From CAJVXI01 sp036444215 (GTDB lineage Bacteria; Patescibacteriota; Minisyncoccia; UBA6257; UBA9933), in contig JAZGAA010000035.1 of the NCBI GenBank assembly GCA_036444215.1, positions 1 to 13,563 on the forward strand: DNA of 13,563 nucleotides, written 5' to 3'. A program made the position numbers and the translations under genes. The notes below the pieces were generated by a model. It did no database searches and was not told the origin of the DNA. It worked only from the letters and a program-made list of their open reading frames with translations. Below are positions 10,696-13,563 of the stretch, in pieces (within the stretch, counting starts at the first letter, position 1; every line of letters begins with the position of its first letter).

Positions 10696-10705
10696 ATAAC
10701 TAATC

Positions 10706-10803
10706 TAAGGGAATTTCGTTTTTTAACGAGTCCCTTAAAGGAGCAGAAGTTTAGCTCCTTAAGAATTTTTTCATCGGAAGGAGGTGAAAGCAAATGATGA
10801 AAA
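10706..10803 (+). promoter_or_regulatory. Structured leader: tandem hairpins, T-run, and stem enclosing the SD
   Basis: Hairpin 1: TAAGGGA (10706-10712) with TCCCTTA (10731-10737), plus inner TCGTT/AACGA around TTTT. Hairpin 2: AAGGAGC (10738-10744) with GCTCCTT (10754-10760), followed 5 nt later by six T (10766-10771), like an attenuator. Hairpin 3: TTTTCATC (10768-10775) with GATGAAAA (10796-10803), whose loop holds the SD AAGGAGG and most of the first ATG. The T-run is shared between hairpin 2's terminator tail and hairpin 3, so the two states could compete. No known riboswitch class is recognised. Confidence 0.5.
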
Positions 10804-10916
10804 CGCCTTTTTGTATTTTTGTGCATCCGGCTGACGAGCATAAAAGGACGGCGGGTAAAATGACGGCGGCATCAAAAAGGGTGATGATGGCAGAAGAATG
10901 TGCGGTTCACAGGTAG
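10794..10916 (+). CDS. Possible 40-aa small protein
   Basis: ATG-ATG start, TAG at 10914-10916. The product begins MMKTPFCIFVHPADEHKR and ends MMAEECAVHR. It is basic, with Cys 7 and 36 and His 11, 16 and 39 that might bind metal; this is speculative. Evidence for translation is the extended SD (AAGGAGGTGA, 10779-10788) 5 nt before the first ATG, a promoter, and a terminator soon after. Base composition is clearly richer in G than the flanks. No family is recognised. The alternative is that the whole unit from about 10702 to 10990 is a noncoding RNA and the ORF is incidental, since hairpins cover both its start and its stop (10910-10915 with 10923-10928). Confidence 0.45.
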   Translation: MMKTPFCIFVHPADEHKRTAGKMTAASKRVMMAEECAVHR

Positions 10917-10951
10917 CGATCTTACCTGGTGGTAGGATTTAAGTTAAGTTT

Positions 10952-10990
10952 AGGAGTTGCGGCTTTTACAGCGCAACTCCTTTTTTATTT
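10952..10990 (+). terminator. Intrinsic terminator of the small transcription unit
   Basis: AGGAGTTGCG (10952-10961) pairs perfectly with CGCAACTCCT (10972-10981) around a 10-nt loop and is followed by TTTTTTATTTTT. It separates the small unit from recG. Confidence 0.88.
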
Positions 10991-10991
10991 T

Positions 10992-11033
10992 TGACACTTG
11001 ACACTTAATACCTGACACTTGACACTTAATACT
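10992..11033 (+). repeat. Two 21-bp tandem repeats immediately upstream of recG
   Basis: Two 21-bp units (10992-11012 and 11013-11033) differ only in their last base. Each begins TGACACTTGACACTTAATAC and itself contains TGACACTT twice. The repeat ends 1 bp before the recG ATG, leaving no room for an SD. TTGACA motifs within the units look like -35 boxes. Confidence 0.85.
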
Positions 11034-11034
11034 A

Positions 11035-13179
11035 ATGATTGCTCTTCAAACTCCAATTGAAGAAATAAAAGGAATTAAGGGCATTGGCCAGAGATTTTTG
11101 CCAAAATTAAAAAAATTAAATATTGAAACCGTTAAAGATTTACTTTGGCATTTTCCGTTTCGCTACGAGGATTTTTCCAAAATTTCCAAAATTGTAGATG
11201 TGAAAATTAATGAACCGGTTGTTGTCCAGGCCTTTGTCAAAGAAATCAAACTTCAGCGGACCTGGAAAAAGAGAATGTTCATAGTTGATGCTTTAATCGG
11301 CGATAATACCGGAAACATAGGCGCGGTTTGGTTTAATCAGCCGTTTATTTTAAGAGTTTTAAAAAAAGGAACATTGGCGAATTTTGCCGGCAAAACAGTT
11401 GTTTCCAAAAATAAACTTTATCTTTCCAGCCCGGTTTACGAAATAATAGGAAGAAGTATTTTAGAAAACGAATCTGATACAAAGCACACCGGCCGGTTAG
11501 TGCCGGTTTATCCGGAAACCAGGGGATTAACTTCAAAAGCCATCAGATTTTTAATTAAGCCGGTTTTGGATAATTTAGAAAAATTACCGGAAATACTGCC
11601 AAAAGAGATTTTAGAGGAGAATAGGTTTTTAGAAATTAATCAGGCAATTCGTTATATACATTTTCCCGAAAATCTTCAACAGGCTCAGGCAGCCAAGAAA
11701 AGATTTGCTTTTGAGGACTTATTTTTACTTCAACTTAATAATTTAAAACAACGTCTCCAATTAGCGCGAGAAAAATCTTTTTCTTTTAAAATTAATCTTG
11801 ATTATTTAAAAAAACTTATTAATCATCTTCCTTTTGAACTGACCCAGGCGCAGAAAAAAACGCTTTGGGAAATTTTACAGGATTTTCAGAAACCGCACCC
11901 GATGAATCGTTTGCTTCAGGGAGATGTTGGTTCAGGAAAAACCATCGTTGCCGGATTATCCGCTTTAATAGTAGCTAAGCCCTTCGGCATGACTCAGGGT
12001 AAACAGAGTGCTTTTATGGCTCCAACCGAAATATTAGCGCGGCAGCATTATAAAACTTTTTTAAAATTCTTCCCGGAATTCAACGGAGGAATCGGACTGA
12101 TTACTTCTAGCGAGGCAAGAATTTTTTACGGCAACGAATTAGAAACCGAAACAAAGAAAAACGAGTTAATTAAAAAAATTACCAACGGAGAAATAAAAAT
12201 TATTATTGGCACCCACGCTTTAATTCAAGAAAGCGTCAATTTTCCCAAGCTGGCATTTATTGTTGTTGATGAGCAGCACAGATTTGGAATTGGACAAAGA
12301 GCGGCTCTGATAAAAAAAAGCAGAAGAGAAACGTCAACCCCACATTTTTTAAGTATGAGCGCCACGCCAATTCCTCGCACATTATCTTTAACGGTTTTTG
12401 GCGATTTAGATTTATCAATTATTGATGAATTACCAAAAGGCCGGAAAGAAATTATCACTAAAATCGTGGCGCCGGCTAATCGCGACAAGGCCTATCAATT
12501 TATTCGCGACCAGATTAAAAAAGGCCGGCAGGTGTTTGTAATTTGTCCAAGAATTGACCCGGCAGAAATAGATGGTAATCCATTTATTCCCGATGTCAGG
12601 GCCGTAAAAGAAGAATACAAAAAACTTTCCAAGAAAATTTTTCCCGATTTTAAAGTAGTAATGCTGCATGGTAAAATAAAGGCGAAAGAAAAGGTTGAAA
12701 CAATGAAGCAATTTAATAATGGAGCAATTGATATTCTGGTTTCAACTTCAGTTGTTGAAGTTGGCGTTGATGTGCCAAACGCTTCAATAATGCTCATTGA
12801 GGGAAGTGAAAGATTTGGCTTGGCGCAACTTTATCAGTTTCGCGGCCGGGTCGGCAGGGGAATACATCAGTCATTTTGTTTTCTTTTTACTGATTCTTCT
12901 TCAAAAACTACCCATCAACGTTTGCGTTCTTTGATTGACGCAAAAAACGGTTTTGAACTTGCTGAAAAGGATTTAGCCATTAGGGGCCCGGGTCAAATTT
13001 TAGGAGCTGACCAGACCGGTATGCCGGACTTGGCAATGAAAGCCATTCAAAATCCAGAACTTATAAAATCAGCCCGCGAAGCAGCAGAAACAGTCATTAA
13101 AAAAGACCCAGAATTGAAAAATCATCCCTTTCTTAAGAATCGTTTAGAGAGCTTTCAGAAAGAAGTGCATTTAGAATAA
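11035..13179 (+). CDS. recG: RecG, ATP-dependent branch-migration DNA helicase
   Basis: RecG remodels stalled replication forks, Holliday junctions and R-loops. The length (714 aa) is close to the E. coli protein. It has an N-terminal helical part with a helix-hairpin-helix-like IKGIGQRFLPKLKKL (about 11-27), an OB-fold wedge domain (about 60-160), and helicase motifs in order: Walker A GDVGSGKT (about 296-303), APTEILARQH, motif II DEQHRFG (412-418, the RecG-specific DEQH box), SATPIPRT (442-449), QVFVICPRID, VVEVGVDVPNA, and motif VI YQFRGRVGRG (about 600-609). The C-terminal region continues with DLAIRGPGQILGADQTG. The ATG lies directly behind a 42-bp repeat with no SD. It is separated from the upstream unit by a terminator, so its promoter must lie in or near the repeat. 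Confidence 0.97.
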   Translation: MIALQTPIEEIKGIKGIGQRFLPKLKKLNIETVKDLLWHFPFRYEDFSKISKIVDVKINEPVVVQAFVKEIKLQRTWKKRMFIVDALIGDNTGNIGAVWFNQPFILRVLKKGTLANFAGKTVVSKNKLYLSSPVYEIIGRSILENESDTKHTGRLVPVYPETRGLTSKAIRFLIKPVLDNLEKLPEILPKEILEENRFLEINQAIRYIHFPENLQQAQAAKKRFAFEDLFLLQLNNLKQRLQLAREKSFSFKINLDYLKKLINHLPFELTQAQKKTLWEILQDFQKPHPMNRLLQGDVGSGKTIVAGLSALIVAKPFGMTQGKQSAFMAPTEILARQHYKTFLKFFPEFNGGIGLITSSEARIFYGNELETETKKNELIKKITNGEIKIIIGTHALIQESVNFPKLAFIVVDEQHRFGIGQRAALIKKSRRETSTPHFLSMSATPIPRTLSLTVFGDLDLSIIDELPKGRKEIITKIVAPANRDKAYQFIRDQIKKGRQVFVICPRIDPAEIDGNPFIPDVRAVKEEYKKLSKKIFPDFKVVMLHGKIKAKEKVETMKQFNNGAIDILVSTSVVEVGVDVPNASIMLIEGSERFGLAQLYQFRGRVGRGIHQSFCFLFTDSSSKTTHQRLRSLIDAKNGFELAEKDLAIRGPGQILGADQTGMPDLAMKAIQNPELIKSAREAAETVIKKDPELKNHPFLKNRLESFQKEVHLE

Positions 13180-13193
13180 TTATGAATAAATTT

Positions 13194-13232
13194 TTGACAT
13201 TATTTGACATTAAATGATATTTATAGTAGATT
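13194..13232 (+). promoter_or_regulatory. Tentative promoter of the sigma factor gene
   Basis: Two TTGACA boxes (13194-13199 and 13204-13209) lie 10 bp apart. The second has TAGATT 17 bp downstream (13227-13232). The rest of the region up to the ATG at 13332 holds no ORF and no clear terminator for recG. Confidence 0.4.
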
Positions 13233-13331
13233 AATTAACAGCTTGTTCTTTGATATTATTAATAATGAGTTTTACCAAGAGAGAAATTGTATATGAATTA
13301 AGAATATAAATTTAAAAAGAAAGGAGTGAAA

Positions 13332-13563
13332 ATGAAAGAGATTATTCCAGAAGGACAAATAGAAGAACAAAGCGAAGTTAGCGAAGTTGATGAATTGAAT
13401 TTTTCTGAAGAATTTTCTGGCAACGAACATAAAATGCCGGAAAAACAATACCATGACGCGCTAGCAAGGCAGATATTTGATGATGATATTGGTTCATATC
13501 TTAGGTCTATTGGGGACATTAATATCCTTAAAAAAGAAGAAGAAATTGAGCTTGCTAAAAAAA
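13332..13563 (+). CDS. Sigma-70 family RNA polymerase sigma factor, N-terminal 77 codons (cut by window end)
   Basis: The frame is open to the last base. An acidic, low-complexity N-terminus (about 1-45, Glu/Ser-rich) precedes DIGSYLRSIGDINILKKEEEIELAKK, which matches sigma region 1.2 of the primary-sigma (RpoD/SigA) family, where the usual text is DPVRMYLREIG..LLT.EEEIELAK. Regions 2 to 4 are outside the window. A clear SD AAGGAG (13321-13326) sits 5 nt before the ATG. The product could be the housekeeping sigma factor or a close paralogue; region 1.1 looks very short, as in many Gram-positive and CPR sigma factors. Confidence 0.85.
   Translation, partial: MKEIIPEGQIEEQSEVSEVDELNFSEEFSGNEHKMPEKQYHDALARQIFDDDIGSYLRSIGDINILKKEEEIELAKK

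Noticed and set aside
10830..10850. Hammerhead ribozyme core (CTGACGAG text near 10831)
   Set aside because: The required GAAA after a stem II and the flanking stems I and III could not be found in order.
11176..11205. TTTCCAAAA duplication in recG as a member of the AATTCCAA family
   Set aside because: Only two short copies that encode the normal FSKISKI segment of RecG; best explained by codon use.
12225..12797. Several overlapping minus-strand ORFs (87-100 codons) within recG
   Set aside because: Antisense to conserved helicase motifs; no start signals; mutual overlap is typical of shadows.
13272..13519. Minus-strand ORFs of 60-73 codons opposite the sigma factor start
   Set aside because: Phe/Ser-rich translation of the antisense of Lys/Glu codons; the plus strand carries the SD and sigma region 1.2.

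Overview
The window (about 37-40% GC by eye, standard code with TGA used as a stop) looks like a chromosomal piece of a Candidate Phyla Radiation / Patescibacteria bacterium, most likely Parcubacteria-like. This rests on the gene set (short TrpR/YerC-like regulator, compact FolD, DUF458/YkuK-type RNase H, single-PDZ HtrA, RecA without an acidic tail, FtsK with only about four membrane segments), on many short dispersed repeats placed inside genes, and on the mixture of leaderless or nearly leaderless starts with a few perfect Shine-Dalgarno (SD) sites. The taxonomic call is inference.

Layout. 1-1020 (+): the 3' three quarters of folD, overlapping dgkA (undecaprenol/diacylglycerol kinase). 1019-5069 (-): ftsK, a RodZ-like HTH membrane protein and recA read as one block towards the left, followed by a separate 52-codon hydrophobic ORF with its own promoter, SD and terminator. 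5110-7482 (+): a phosphomannomutase/phosphoglucomutase gene broken by a frameshift and crowded with repeat insertions, then a YkuK-type RNase H-fold protein overlapping a DEDDy 3'-5' exonuclease.

7483-8350 is the most unusual stretch. It is an AT-rich intergenic region with three 12-bp iterons, five copies of a 16-20 bp palindrome (TGCTACCAC-NN-GTGGTAGCA) and one different 24-bp palindrome, all placed around a TrpR-like regulator gene. One palindrome covers the predicted -35 box of that gene, whose predicted transcript starts at its ATG. This suggests an autoregulated, possibly multi-target repressor/operator system.

8353-9290 (+) is a self-contained transcription unit for a 261-aa protein of unknown function. 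9359-10636 (+) is a secreted or membrane-anchored HtrA-type serine protease. 10667-10990 (+) is a compact transcription unit (promoter, tandem hairpins, perfect SD, 40-codon ORF, terminator) that may be a small-protein gene with a structured leader or a noncoding RNA. 11035-13179 (+) is recG, and 13332 to the window end is the start of a sigma-70 family factor.

Functionally the window mixes housekeeping DNA maintenance (RecA, RecG, FtsK, an exonuclease), cell envelope (DgkA, RodZ-like, HtrA, sugar phosphomutase) and one-carbon metabolism (FolD). Several families of short tandem or palindromic repeats lie inside or just upstream of these genes.
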